Part shown: positions 21,811 through 32,649 of the stretch, piece by piece
How the letters are laid out: each line of letters opens with the position of its first letter
How positions within the stretch are numbered: the stretch's first letter is position 1
DNA from: Palaemon carinicauda
Lineage: Eukaryota > Arthropoda > Malacostraca > Decapoda > Palaemonidae
Direction of reading: 5' to 3'
DNA length: 64,000 bases
NCBI RefSeq assembly: GCF_036898095.1
Contig: NC_090743.1
Span: 24,253,214-24,317,213, forward strand
Made by a program: the position numbers and the translations under genes
The notes under the pieces: model-generated
Database searches by the model: none
Seen by the model: only the letters and a program-made list of their open reading frames with translations
What the model was told of the DNA's origin: nothing

Positions 21811-23723
21811 TGCAGCACCTCTGTGAACCATTCTCTCGCGGGCCAGAGGGGAGCAACCAACGTCAGCCGTGTCCCTTTGTGAGAGGCGAACTTCTGAAGT
21901 ACCCTGTTGACAATCTTGAACGGCGGGAATGCATACAGGTCGAGATGGGACCAATCCAGCAGAAAGGCATCCACGTGAACTGCTGCTGGGTCTGGAATCG
22001 GAGAACAATACAACGGGAGCCTCTTGGTCATCGAGGTAGCGAACAGATCTATGGTTGGCTGACCCCATAGGGCCCAAAGTCTGCTGCAAACATTCTTGTG
22101 AAGGGTCCACTCTGTGGGGATGACCTGACCCTTCCGGCTGAGGCGATCTGCCATGACATTCATATCGCCCTGAATGAACCTCGTTACCAGCGTGAGCTTT
22201 CGATCTTTTGACCAAATGAGGAGGTCCCTTGCGATCTCGAACAACTTCCTCGAATGAGTCCCTCCCTGCTTGGAGATGTAAGCCAAGGCTGTGGTGTTGT
22301 CGGAGTTCACCTCCACCACCTTGTTTAGCTGGAGGGACTTGAAGTTTATCAAGGCCAGATGAACCGCCAACAACTCCTTGCAATTGATGTGAAGTGTCCT
22401 TTGCTCCTGATTCCATGTTCCCGAGCATTCCTGTCCGTCCAATGTCGCACCCCAGCCCGTGTCTGATGCGTCCGAGAAGAGACGGTGGTCGGGGGTCTGA
22501 ACAGCCAATGGTAGACCTTCCTTGAGAAGAATGCTGTTCTTCCACCACGTTAGAGTAGACCTCATCTCTTCGGAAACAGGAACTGAGACCGTCTCTAGCG
22601 TCATGTCCTTTATCCAGTGAGCAGCTAGATGATACTGAAGGGGGCGGAGGTGGAGTCTCCCTAACTCGATGAACAGGGCCAGCGATGAAAGTGTCCCTGT
22701 TAGACTCATCCACTGCCTGACTGAGCATCGGTTCCTTCTCAGCATGCTCTGGATGCATTCTAGGGCTTGGTTGATCCTTGGGGCCGACGGAAAAGCCCGA
22801 AAAGCTTGACTCTGAATCTCCATACCCAGGTAGACAATGGTCTGGGATGGGACGAGCTGGGACTTCTCTAAATTGACCAGGAGGCCCAGTTCCTTGGTCA
22901 GATCCATAGTCCATCTGAGATTCTCCAGACAGCGACGACTTGTGGGAGCTCTTAAAAGCCAGTCGTCTAAATAGAGGGAGGCTCTGATGTCTGCCAAGTG
23001 AAGGAATTTCGCAATATTCCTCATCAGTCTGGTAAACACAAGAGGTGCCGTGCTTAGGCCAAAGCACAGGGCTTGGAACTGGTACACAACCTTTCCAAAG
23101 TCGAATCTTAGGAAAGGTTGGGAGTCTGGATGGATGGGGACGTGAAAGTATGCGTCTTTCAGGTCTAACGAGACCATCCAGTCCTCCTGCCTGACCGCTG
23201 CTAGGACCGACTTCGTCGTCTCCATCGTGAACGTCTGCTTGGTGACAAAAGCATTGAGAGCACTGACGTCCAGCACCGGTCTCCAACCTCCTGTCTTCTT
23301 GGCTACCAGGAAGAGACGGTTGTAAAAGCCCGGGGATTGATGATCCCGGACTATGACCACCGCTTCCTTTTGTAGCAAGAGCGACACCTCTTGTTGCAAC
23401 GCTAGCCTCTTGTCCTTCTCCTTGTAGTTGGGAGAGAGGTTGATGGGAGATGTAGCTAGAGGGGGATTGCGGCAGAACGGAATTCTGTATCCCTCCCTTA
23501 GCCACTTTACAGACTGAGCGTCTGCACCTCTGCTCTCCCAAGCTTGCCAGAAGGTCTTGAGTCTGGCTCCCACTGCTGTCTGGAGAGGAAGGCAGTCAAA
23601 ACTTGTCTTTTGCGGACTTGGAACCCTTCTTGGACTTGCCACGGTGACTGTCTGCACGGGTACCTCCTCTGCTGGAGGTTCTGCCACGAAAGGGCGGGAT
23701 GAACCTAGAAGCAGGTGTGTCAA
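21537..23723 (-). CDS. D2 reverse transcriptase / RNase H / methyltransferase-like polyprotein
   Basis: 728 residues. RT motifs are LDVSALNAF, SLDLKDAYFHVPIHP, FGLSTAPLVFTR and YLDDWLLR. RNase H motifs are FSDASDTGWGATLDG, INCKELLAVHL, VNSDNTTALAYISKQGG and MNVMADRLSRKG. The methyltransferase-like end has QPTIDLFATSMTKRLPLYC and DLYAFPPFKIVNRVLQKFAS. It begins 128 nt inside the 3' end of gag in the +1 frame. The domain order is that of DIRS elements, with no protease or DDE integrase. Confidence 0.92.
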   Translation of the reverse strand: MTHLLLGSSRPFVAEPPAEEVPVQTVTVASPRRVPSPQKTSFDCLPLQTAVGARLKTFWQAWESRGADAQSVKWLREGYRIPFCRNPPLATSPINLSPNYKEKDKRLALQQEVSLLLQKEAVVIVRDHQSPGFYNRLFLVAKKTGGWRPVLDVSALNAFVTKQTFTMETTKSVLAAVRQEDWMVSLDLKDAYFHVPIHPDSQPFLRFDFGKVVYQFQALCFGLSTAPLVFTRLMRNIAKFLHLADIRASLYLDDWLLRAPTSRRCLENLRWTMDLTKELGLLVNLEKSQLVPSQTIVYLGMEIQSQAFRAFPSAPRINQALECIQSMLRRNRCSVRQWMSLTGTLSSLALFIELGRLHLRPLQYHLAAHWIKDMTLETVSVPVSEEMRSTLTWWKNSILLKEGLPLAVQTPDHRLFSDASDTGWGATLDGQECSGTWNQEQRTLHINCKELLAVHLALINFKSLQLNKVVEVNSDNTTALAYISKQGGTHSRKLFEIARDLLIWSKDRKLTLVTRFIQGDMNVMADRLSRKGQVIPTEWTLHKNVCSRLWALWGQPTIDLFATSMTKRLPLYCSPIPDPAAVHVDAFLLDWSHLDLYAFPPFKIVNRVLQKFASHKGTRLTLVAPLWPAREWFTEVLQWLVDVPRTLPLRVDLLRQPHVKKVHPNLHALRLTAFRLSKDSQELEAFRRRQPERLPEQGGHPLSESISLNGKSSEAGARPMQFPQPVPL

Positions 23724-26073
23724 CTGCTGCAGGGCGGAAGGGTCTAGGTACGGAAGGTAAGGTTTTAGCCTTACGTGCAGACGAAGCCATCAGATCATGA
23801 GTATCCTTCTGGATAAGTGATGCAGCCATCCCCTTAATCAACTCCTCCGGAAACAGACACTTGGAGAGAGGAGCAAACAACAACTCTGACTTCTGGCAAG
23901 GAGTGATACCAGCAGATAAGAAGGAGCAAAGATGTTCTCTCTTCTTAAGGACTCCTGATACATATGAAGCCGCAAGTTCACCAGACCCATCCCGAATTGC
24001 CTTGTCCATGCTAGACATGATCAGCATGGCCGAGTCCTTATCTGAAGGGAAAGTCTTCCTGCTTAAGGCTCCCAAACACCAATCGAGGAAGTTGAATATC
24101 TCGAAGGCACGAAAGACTCCCTTCAACAGATGATCTAAATCGGAAAAGGACCAGCAGATCTTCGAACGTCTCATAGCCAACCTGCGGGGAGAGTCAACCA
24201 GACTTGAGAAGTCGGCCTGGGCAGAGGCAGGAACCCCCAAGCCGGGTTCCTCTCCCGTGGCATACCAGACGCTCGACTTAGAAGCAAGCTTGGGAGGAGG
24301 AAACACAAAAGAGGTCCTTCCCAGTTGCTTCTTGGAATGCAACCAGTCCCCCATAACCCTCAAAGCTCTCCTAGATGATCTGGCGAGAACAAGCTTGGTG
24401 AAGGGAGGCGCAGCAGACTGCATGCCCAGAGCAAACTCGGAGGGAGGAGAACGAGGGGTTGCAGACACAAAATGCTCAGGATACAAGTCCCTGAACAAGG
24501 CAAGGACTTTGCGAAAGTCTAAGGAGGGTGGCGAAGACTTGTGCCCTTCAATATCAGAGTGAGGTTCATCCAGATGTGCAGCTTCATCATCCGATACATC
24601 ATCATCCGAAAGTTGAGTTGTGAGTGGCAAAGGCAGAGCAGCAAGCTGAACGGCTGAATCCGGCAGAACGGGTGCATGCGTACCTGCGGATCCAACATCA
24701 TGCCTCTGCTGGTCGGTCTGCGAGCTGGCAACAACACAAGCAGAGGGCTGGTGTGTGGGAGGGGCTGCGGTGGGCTGAGGAGCATGCGGTATGGTATGCA
24801 GAGCATGCTGTAAGGTATGCGGCTCATGCTGCATGGAATGCGGAGCATGCTGTAAGGTATGCAGAGCATGCTGCATGGGCTGAGGAGAATGCCGCATAGT
24901 GCTGGAACCCGGCAACTCCTGATGCGGCAGCTCACGCATGTTAGCAGATGGTGCAGCAAGAACATGCGTCTGGCAGGGAGGACTGCGCATCGGTGGAGGA
25001 GCTCTCACAGGTGGAGTGTGGGAGCAGGCAGCCGCAGTATCTGCTGAGCGCACAACCTCTGCGGGTTGTAGGTTAACAGGAGAGGTGTTAACTTTCTCGG
25101 CATGATACTCCTGCATGAATGCCGCAAGCTGAGACTGCATAGTCTGCAGCATGGACCACTTAGGGTCTACTGTGGTTGGAGCAACAACAGACGGAGCAGT
25201 AGCCTGTTGAGGGACCACTCTACCTCTCTTGGGAGGTGTGCAGTCATCAGATGACTGTGGCGAGTCCGAACTGACCCAGTGGCTACACCTGGGCCGTTGG
25301 ACTAGCTCGGAAGGGACCTTACGTTTGAGCGGTCGTGAGACCTTGGTCCACCGTTTCCTCCTGGAAACTTCTTCCACAGACGAGGAATGTAAGGGCTCAT
25401 TCGTCTGTATGTGGATGGGACGATCCTTAACAGATACGTCCGCAACCACTGAGGATACATCCGTGCGCCGATCAAGGCCTGCCGAACCCTTTGGTCCTTC
25501 GACATTGCTTCTCCCCTGGGCTTGGGAGCTTGCAAGAGGTCCCGGACTGGGAGGACGACTGGCACGCACAGATGTACCCTCATGCGCAACACTGACACTG
25601 ACACTATGCACATCACTAGCACTAACACTTCCCACTGCACTCTTCGCTTTCAGCTCTCTGACATCTGCCAAGAGCTGATTACGGTCACTAACCAACGACT
25701 CCACCTTCTCACCGAGAGCCTGAATGGCACGCAACATATCAGCCATTGCAGGCTGAGCACTCGTAGCAGGTTCGGGAGTCACCACCACAGGGGAAGGAAA
25801 AGGTTGAGGGGCATGGGGAGAGGAAAAATCCACAGAGCGAGAAGAACTCCTCCTATCTCTCTCCTTCTCTAACCTACGTGCATATCTAAGGAATTCGTTA
25901 AAATCGAATTCCGAAAGCCCAGCACATTCCCCACATCGATCTTCCAATTGACAGGATTTACCCCTACAATTGGAACATACGGTGTGAGGATCTATAGAGG
26001 CCTTCGGAAGACGCCTAGTACAAGTCCTAACACTACACTGCCTGTATTTAGGAACTTGGGACTGGTCAGACAT
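23596..26073 (-). CDS. D2 Gag-like protein
   Basis: 825 residues from the ATG at 26073; the frame is open to 26094, but MSDQSQVPKYRQC aligns with the D1 start. The Cys-rich N-terminus has CSVRTCTRRLPKASIDPHT, CSNCRG and RCGECAGLS. The middle carries a His/Gln/Pro repeat region (about 24740-24900; HALHTLQHAPHSMQ type) that D1 lacks. The C-terminal conserved block includes VWYATGEEPGLGVPASAQAD and a basic tail. The protein is probably structural and nucleic-acid-binding, by analogy only. Confidence 0.82.
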   Translation of the reverse strand: MSDQSQVPKYRQCSVRTCTRRLPKASIDPHTVCSNCRGKSCQLEDRCGECAGLSEFDFNEFLRYARRLEKERDRRSSSRSVDFSSPHAPQPFPSPVVVTPEPATSAQPAMADMLRAIQALGEKVESLVSDRNQLLADVRELKAKSAVGSVSASDVHSVSVSVAHEGTSVRASRPPSPGPLASSQAQGRSNVEGPKGSAGLDRRTDVSSVVADVSVKDRPIHIQTNEPLHSSSVEEVSRRKRWTKVSRPLKRKVPSELVQRPRCSHWVSSDSPQSSDDCTPPKRGRVVPQQATAPSVVAPTTVDPKWSMLQTMQSQLAAFMQEYHAEKVNTSPVNLQPAEVVRSADTAAACSHTPPVRAPPPMRSPPCQTHVLAAPSANMRELPHQELPGSSTMRHSPQPMQHALHTLQHAPHSMQHEPHTLQHALHTIPHAPQPTAAPPTHQPSACVVASSQTDQQRHDVGSAGTHAPVLPDSAVQLAALPLPLTTQLSDDDVSDDEAAHLDEPHSDIEGHKSSPPSLDFRKVLALFRDLYPEHFVSATPRSPPSEFALGMQSAAPPFTKLVLARSSRRALRVMGDWLHSKKQLGRTSFVFPPPKLASKSSVWYATGEEPGLGVPASAQADFSSLVDSPRRLAMRRSKICWSFSDLDHLLKGVFRAFEIFNFLDWCLGALSRKTFPSDKDSAMLIMSSMDKAIRDGSGELAASYVSGVLKKREHLCSFLSAGITPCQKSELLFAPLSKCLFPEELIKGMAASLIQKDTHDLMASSARKAKTLPSVPRPFRPAAVDTPASRFIPPFRGRTSSRGGTRADSHRGKSKKGSKSAKDKF

Positions 26074-26282
26074 CTTGAATTTAGAAGTAGTCAAGGGGGA
26101 ATTCCAAAATTAAGCAAAGTTCGTTAACCAATAAATCAAATTAATTCCAAAAGCTTTCTAAGCTAAGGATAAAGCTTCCTGAACAGCGAAGGCTAAACTT
26201 TAGAGCAAATACATCACCAAATCGTGAACAATAACTCCAAAATCAACAGCGTATCCAAGTAGGTCTTGCCGGCGGCACGACA

Positions 26283-26439
26283 GAGGAAAAATTGAGTTCT
26301 TGTTGACAAGAAGTACTTGAGTACCTGCTCACAGATGGCGCTGTTGAGTACACCCCCACCTGGATAGCGATCGCTGGCGTATCCCGACCGTAGATTTCTG
26401 TCGGGCAACGGAGTTGACAGCTACATGATCATCGGGTAA
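26283..26439 (-). repeat. D2 right inverted terminal repeat
   Basis: Matches 19947-20100 in inverse orientation. Contains AGCGATCGCT at 26366-26375. Outside it the element ends in ATTAATATTGAAAAAT. Confidence 0.92.
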
Positions 26440-26455
26440 GATTAATATTGAAAAA

Positions 26456-26600
26456 TTAATATCTCTTACATAAACTATCAAAACTTTAACTTGGCCCTAG
26501 CTTGGGTGGAGAGGGGGCTTGGGTGCTGTTCATATGTATATATGGTCAGTCTCTAGGGCATTGTCCTGCTTGATAGGGCAATGTCACTATCCCTTGTCCC
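26456..26600 (-). mobile_element. SINE remnant right of D2, then dispersed repeat
   Basis: 26456-26492 continues the SINE interrupted by D2. From about 26500 the sequence matches, inverted, the repeat at 5483-5530. Confidence 0.6.
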
Positions 26601-28996
26601 TACCATTCTTGAGTTGTGTTTAAACCTTTAAACTCCATTAACATTATTTTGAACAGACTTAATCAAATTTACATATTTAAGAGGAATTCCATAATAACGC
26701 AACTCTCTCCACAAAATTGACCGGTGCACACTATCAAAGACTTTTACATAGTATACAAATGCCATTAAAAGTGGATTTCTATATTCTACGCATTGCTGTA
26801 CAACATGTCTCAAAATTAAAATTTGGTCGTACAACTTCTACCTTTTATAAATCCTGCTAGTTCATGTCTCAGCTTTTCATCAATCTTTCTCTCTAGTCTC
26901 TTTAGAATAGTGATACCTTTGTAATTATTGCAATCAGTCAGGTCTCATTTTTTAGCCATTTTCAACAACACTCCAAATTCTCATTCATCAGGTTTTGCTT
27001 TTTCATGCCACATTCTACAAAACAATCATTTTCTGCCAGTATCAAGGGGCTTTCCATCTCCTGAGTTTTTTAATGATAACTTCGACTTCAAACACACTGA
27101 ATTCATTCATGGGCACATCAAGGTCTTCATCATCTTCAGGTATATCAGTCACATTATTCCCTTCATATCTCCTATTCATGACATCACTAAAGTGTTCCAT
27201 CCAATGTTGCCTTTCATCATCTTCTGTTGTTATAACAGACCCATCTCTCTTTTAGAAGGGTATATGCTTCTTCTTTGCCGCCGTAGAGATTTCATTAATA
27301 ATTCTAGGCGTGACTCTTACACCATAGTTGTTGCCTGAATTATAGCTTTGTCAACCTAATCTGCTTTTCTGTCTAAATACTCGCTCCATTCATTCATGGC
27401 TTTTTTTTTTTTACTTCACGATCGATACTGGAATACTTAGAATGCTCTACCTTGCAATTTTCATTAATTCTTCAAAAACTTTTAACAATCAATTTCTGTC
27501 TCCATTTTATAGTATCCCACATATCATTTGACATCCATAGTTTTCTCCTTGTAATTACATGTCCCAAAACTTCACTACCAACTGACTGATAAATGTTCTT
27601 AATATCACACCATTCTTCATCATTGTCTGCTCTTCATCTCTCAAAGTCTAAGATCATAAATCGATTTCTGCATTCAATAGCAATTGTGTCTATGTTCTCA
27701 TCTTCTAGAAACTTAGTTGTATCAAACCTAGTTATGAGGTAGTAGGTTGGCCAAGGCACCAGCCGCCCGTTGAAATACTACCGCCAGAGAGTTATGGGGT
27801 CCTTTGACTGGCCAGACAGTACTACGTTGGATCCTTCTCTTTGGTTACGGTTCTTTCTCTTTGCCTACACATACGCCGAATAGTCTGGCCTATTCTTAAC
27901 AGATTCTCCTCTGTCCTCACACACCTGACAACACTGAGGTTACTAAACAATTCTTCTTCGCTCAAGGGGTTAACTACTGCACTGTATTTGTTCTGTGGCT
28001 ACTTTCCTCTTAGTAAGGGTAGAAGAGACTCTTTAGCTATGGTAAGCAGCTCTTCTAGGAGAAGGACACTCCAAAATCAAACCATTGTTCTCTAGTCTTG
28101 GGTAGTGCCATAGCCTCTGTACCATGGTCTTCCACTGTCTTGGGTTAGAGTTCTCTTGCTTGAGGGTACAATCAGGCACACTATTCTATTTAATTTCTCT
28201 TCATCTTGTTTTGTTAAAGTTTTCATAGTTTATATAGGAAATATTTATTTTAATGTTACTCTTCTTAAAATATTTTATTTTTCCTTCTTTCCTTTCCTTA
28301 CTGGGCTATTTTCCCTGTTGGGGCCCCTGGGCTTATAGCATTTTGCTTTTCCAGCTAGGGTTGTAGCTTAGCAAATAATAATAATAATAATAATAATATT
28401 CTATCTACATTTCTGTTGGGTGCTTTCACTTTTAATATCAGTGTGGCAATGGAGAGTTGGTGATCCCTATGCATATCTGCACCCTTATAGCTTCTTACAT
28501 TTCTCAGAGTCCTACTTCTCTCTTTATTAATGGCTATGTGATCTATTTGATTTTTGTAATTCCACACTGTTAAGTCCATGTATATTTGTGGATGTCCTTA
28601 TGCTTGAAGAGTACCTCCAATGACAGAATTGTTTGTTGAACAGAAGCATAAATTGTGCTCCTATTTCATTTGCAACTTCACAAAGACCTTCAACACCCAT
28701 TACATTCTCTATACCTTGATTATTCTTTCCAACTTTAGCACTGAAGTCACCAATTACAATTTTCACCTCTCGCTCCGGGATCTCATCTATTACACTCTGC
28801 AGTTCTTCATAGTATTCATCTTTCCTTTCTTCGGGGGAGTCATTTGTTGGTGCATAGCAAACTATCATACTCATATTGCACTGCCTTGTTTTAAACTTTG
28901 CAAGTAACAATTTACTACTTACAGCTCTCCACTCAATTAAAGCCTTTTCTGCTCTAGCTGTCTCATCATCCCTACCCCTTCTCTTCCAACTCAATA
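26600..28996 (-). pseudogene. RTE-like non-LTR retrotransposon relic (3' portion: endonuclease end, linker, RT start)
   Basis: In minus-strand order: the C-terminal half of an apurinic endonuclease (KALIEWRAVSSKLLLAKF, MIVCYAPTND, VKIVIGDFSAKVG, then in another frame NQIDHIAINKERSRTLRNVR and GADMHRDHQL), a linker (RRKLWMSNDMWDTIKWRQ), and an RT fragment with FVYYVKVFDSVHRSILWREL (26628-26834). Stops and frameshifts are frequent. It is interrupted by a plus-strand SINE at 27735-28396. The 5' part of the endonuclease is at 35391-35960, beyond D3. Confidence 0.8.
27735..28396 (+). mobile_element. SINE family A, near full length
   Basis: Begins GGTAGTAGGTTGGCCAAGGC and ends GTAGCTTAGCAAAT plus (AAT)n. 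It is inserted in the RTE-like relic. Confidence 0.8.
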
Positions 28997-29237
28997 TGGA
29001 GTTTTTATGATAAAACAAAGTTTTATGAATACTTACCTGGCAGTTATATATATATATATATATAGCTTAGTCTCTGACGTCTGGCAGAATTTTTCAAAAC
29101 TCGCGGCAACCGCCGTGTGGTGGTTGTGCGATTAGGTGGTTAACAACTCTTACAGGGTGGTACGTGGAATCATTCCCGTTTTCTGTTCCTCAGATCATCT
29201 TTGCCCGACCTGTCTCCTGAGGGGAGGTGGGTGGGCC

Positions 29238-29350
29238 TTAAAATATAGATATAACTGCCAGGTAAGTACTGTATTCATAAAACTTTGTTTTATCATAAAA
29301 ATTCCATTTTTATGAATAGAACTTACCTGGTAGTTATATATATATACAGC
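29238..29350 (+). repeat. D3 internal complementary region
   Basis: The reverse complement of the left end (AACTTTGTTTTATCATAAAAA) is joined to that of the right end (TTTTATGAATAGAACTTACC). It is followed by CAGCTGATTCACACA, similar to the other elements. Confidence 0.88.
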
Positions 29351-29769
29351 TGATTCACACATTTGGAGGAGGGTGACAGACAGTTAACATCGTTGGGAAA
29401 ACAACAATAAGTTGTAGGAGAAAAAACACCTTGATTCCTTACCTGCTAAGGTAGCTGACTTCAAAGGTTCCTGCCTCTTGAGTCGCTTTCCCTTAGGGGT
29501 GTCAGCCAGGAGTGGACCTGTCATGCTGAAACCACTCAATCGAGTCTGTCAAACGGGGTGAGACCAACAACTTGACTAAACTTCAGAACTACCTATGCCC
29601 CTTTTTTTTAAAAACTGCAACCTTACTTAAACTAACCACCTAACCTTGCAGAATAGATATAAACTATCTAGCTAGACTGAGGGTACTGTACCACAAGTCA
29701 AAGTCCTCAGACAACCGTAAAAACACCGACCCAAACACAGGCATACAAAAGCTAAGGTTGAGGGGAGGT

Positions 29770-30880
29770 AGTAACTCCTTTGCCTATTACAGAAGCTGCA
29801 GCTACGTATGGGCCTAAGGTGTAACACCTTTAATAATCCACTCTTACCTCTCTGAGGTAATGAGAGGCGAACACAGAGTTGCTTCTCCAGAACGTTGCAT
29901 CCATAATCTGCCTAACTGACATATTCTTACGATATGCCAGCGAAGTAGCAATAGCTCTCACTTCGTGAGCCCTTACTTTCAAAAGGCCGAAGTACTCCTC
30001 CTCACACAAGAGGTGAGCTTCTCTTATAGTTTCCCTCAGGAAGAATGACAATGCATTCTTTGAAAGGGGCTTTTGCGGATCTTTCACTGAGCACCATAAG
30101 GAATTAGATGCACCTCTAACATTCTTAGTGAGATAAATACGCTCTGAGGGCTCTAACTGGATTAGTGAGGTTAGGGACCTCAAAAGTCCTCGGCCACGGT
30201 TTTGATGGATTCTCGTTCTTAGCGAGGAAGTCAATCCTCAATGCACATACTGCTCCATTCTGGTTGAAACCCACTTGTTTCTCAATAGCGTGAACCTCGC
30301 TGATCCTTTAAGCTGTGGCCAGAGCCATCAGGAAGAGGGTTTTCTTCGTAGCATCTCTAAGAGACGCTTGTGAGATGGGTTCGAACTTCTTGGTGCATAG
30401 TAACTTCAGAACCACATCCAGATTCCAAGCTGGGGGCCTTAACTGAGCCTGCTTAGTTGTCTCAAAAGACTTCACGAGGTCTTGCAAGTCTTTATTCTGA
30501 GACAAATCTAAGCCTCTGTGCCTACAGACAGCTGAGAGCATACTCCTATACCCTTTAATCGTGGATACGGCCAGTTTAGCATCCTGTCTGAGGGACAACA
30601 AAAAATCCGCTATTTGGCTCACAGAGGTAGTGGTTGAGGAAACTTTGTGCTGCCTACACCAAGCTCTAAAGGTTTCCCACTTAGATTGGTAGACTATTTG
30701 CGAAGAGACCCTCCTCGCTCTGGCGATAGCTCTTGCAGCTTGCGCAGAAAAAAACCTCTCGCTCTGACAAGCTTCTCGATAGTCTGAAGGCAGTCAGTCT
30801 TAGAGCGAAGGGGTTTTGATGATACCTCTCGAAGTGGGGCTGTTTGAGAAGCTTTGGACTTGGAGGAAGGCTTCTTGGAA
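29770..30880 (-). pseudogene. D3 tyrosine recombinase, frameshifted
   Basis: Pieces in two or more frames: KTDCLQTIEKLVRARGF (near 30780), ADFLLSLRQDAKLAVSTIKG (30622-30308), then AHEVRAIATSLAYRKN and NSVFASHYLREV (30234-29830). The HxxR pair and the Tyr are still visible. At least two frameshifts separate the parts. Confidence 0.8.
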
Positions 30881-32630
30881 AGTCCACCAACATGTCCACC
30901 ACTTCCATGAACCATTCTCTTGTTAGCCAGAATGGAGCTACTAGGATCATTCTTCCTGATTTGAGGAGAGCGAATTTCCTGACGACCAGATTGATGATCT
31001 TGAACACGGGGAACGCATATGTGTCCATCCCCATCCAATCCATCAAGAAGGTGTCTACTGCTATTGGCTCCTCGCCCGAGACTAGGGATCATTAGTTGGG
31101 GATCCTCTTGTTTTGGTTGGAGGCGAAGAGGTCTATTAAAGGTCTCACCCATAACTTCCACAGACTCTGACAGACCAGTTGGTTGAGGGTCCATTCTGTG
31201 GGAAGAACTTGCCCTTTCCTGCTGAGCATGTCTACTCTTACATTCTTCTGTCCCTGCACGAATCTTTTTAGCAGTTCTATTTTGTTTTCCTTTGACCATA
31301 GAAGGAGCTCCTTTGTTGTTTCAAAGACACAGAGAGTGAGTTCCCCCTTGCTTTCTGATGTTAGCTAGAGCCGTGGTGTTGTCCGAGTTGACTTCCACTA
31401 TCCTCCCTGACACTGAGTCTTTGAACGCCTTCAGTCCTAACAGAATGGCCATCAACTCTTTCTTGTTGATGTGCCATCCGGTCTGATTCTTTTCCCAAGA
31501 GCCTGAGACCTCCTTGCTTACTAGTGTTGCTCTCCATCCTGACTCCGAAGCGTCTGAGAACAACACTAGGTCTGGGTTCTTCCTGTACAGGGAGATTCCT
31601 TCTCCTAACAAAGCTGGATCCAGCCACCAAATCAGATGATCCTTGACTTCTGCTGGAATGGGGAAGGAAAAGGAGTCTTCTTGAATCCTCCTGTTCCACA
31701 CCTTTGATAGGAAGTGTTGAAGAGGTCTGAGGTGCAGTCTTCCCAAAGAGACAAACTGTTCGAGCGAGGAGAGGGTTCCCAGCAAACTCATCCAATCCCT
31801 CGCTGAGCACTTCTGTCTCTTCAAGAATTCTCGAACCTTCTCGAGGCACCTGGTTTACCTCTCATGGGAGGGAGAAGTCCGAAAACGAACTGAGTCCAGA
31901 ACTATCCCCAAATAAAGAATAGTCTGACTCGGCTCGGTCTGAGATTTCTCCCTGTTGATGACGAGACCCAGTTCTTGAGCCATCGTGAAAGTCTTGTGTA
32001 GGTCCTCCAGACATTTCTCTTTCGACCGCAATCTTATCAACCAGTCGTCCAGATAAAGAGCTACTCCTATCCCCTCTTGATGAAGCCACCCTGCCACGTT
32101 CGCCATTACTCTGGTGAAGACTTGAGGAGCAGTGCTGAGGCTGAAGCAAAGGGCCTTGAACTGGAAGCACTTGCCTTGGATCATGAATCTCAGGTACTTC
32201 CTTGAAGTCGGATGGATGGGGACGTGAAAATAAGCGTCCTGTAAATCCAGAGACACCATCCAGTCCCCTGGACGTACTGCTGCCAGCACCGACTGAGTTG
32301 CCTCCATGGTAAATTTTGTCCTTTCCACGAAGACGTTCAGAGCTGACATCCAGAACGGGTCTCCATCCACCCGAGTTCTTGGGTACCAGAAACAGGCGAT
32401 TGTAGAAACCTGGGGAGGATAGTTCCAGAACTTGTTCTATCATTCCCTTCTCCAGCATCTGGTCCACCAGGTCCAGTAGGGCCCTTTGTTTCATGGCATC
32501 CGAGTACTGAGCCACTAAGGCTAGAGGAGTATTTGAAAGCGGAGGCTTCTTCAAAAGGGGGATCTTGTATCCCTCTTTGATGACTGAGAGGGACCAGGCG
32601 TCCGCCCCTCTTTTCTTCCAAGCCTGCCAA
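30681..32630 (-). pseudogene. D3 RT / RNase H / methyltransferase-like, frameshifted
   Basis: RT in 32370-31855 (SALNVFVERTKF, SLDLQDAYFHVPIHP, FSLSTAPQVFTRV, YLDDWLIRL), RNase H in 31824-31321 (LFSDASESGW, INKKELMAILLGLKAF, VNSDNTTALANI), and the methyltransferase-like end in 31046-30681 (DTYAFPVFKIINLVVRKFA). The three parts lie in different frames. Confidence 0.85.
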
Positions 32631-32649
32631 AAAAGTGACAGTCTTGCTC

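Larger units (their letters stand above)
19907..26455 (-). mobile_element. DIRS-like retrotransposon D2 (apparently intact)
   Basis: The element is about 6.55 kb with the same layout as D1. The inverted terminal repeats (about 19947-20100 and 26283-26439) look essentially identical over about 155 bp. All three frames are full length (gag 26073-23596, RT 23723-21537, YR 21810-20638). Proteins are clearly related to those of D1, but the terminal sequence differs (CCCGATGATCATG instead of CCCGGTGAATAT). Near-identical ends and open frames suggest recent insertion. Confidence 0.94.
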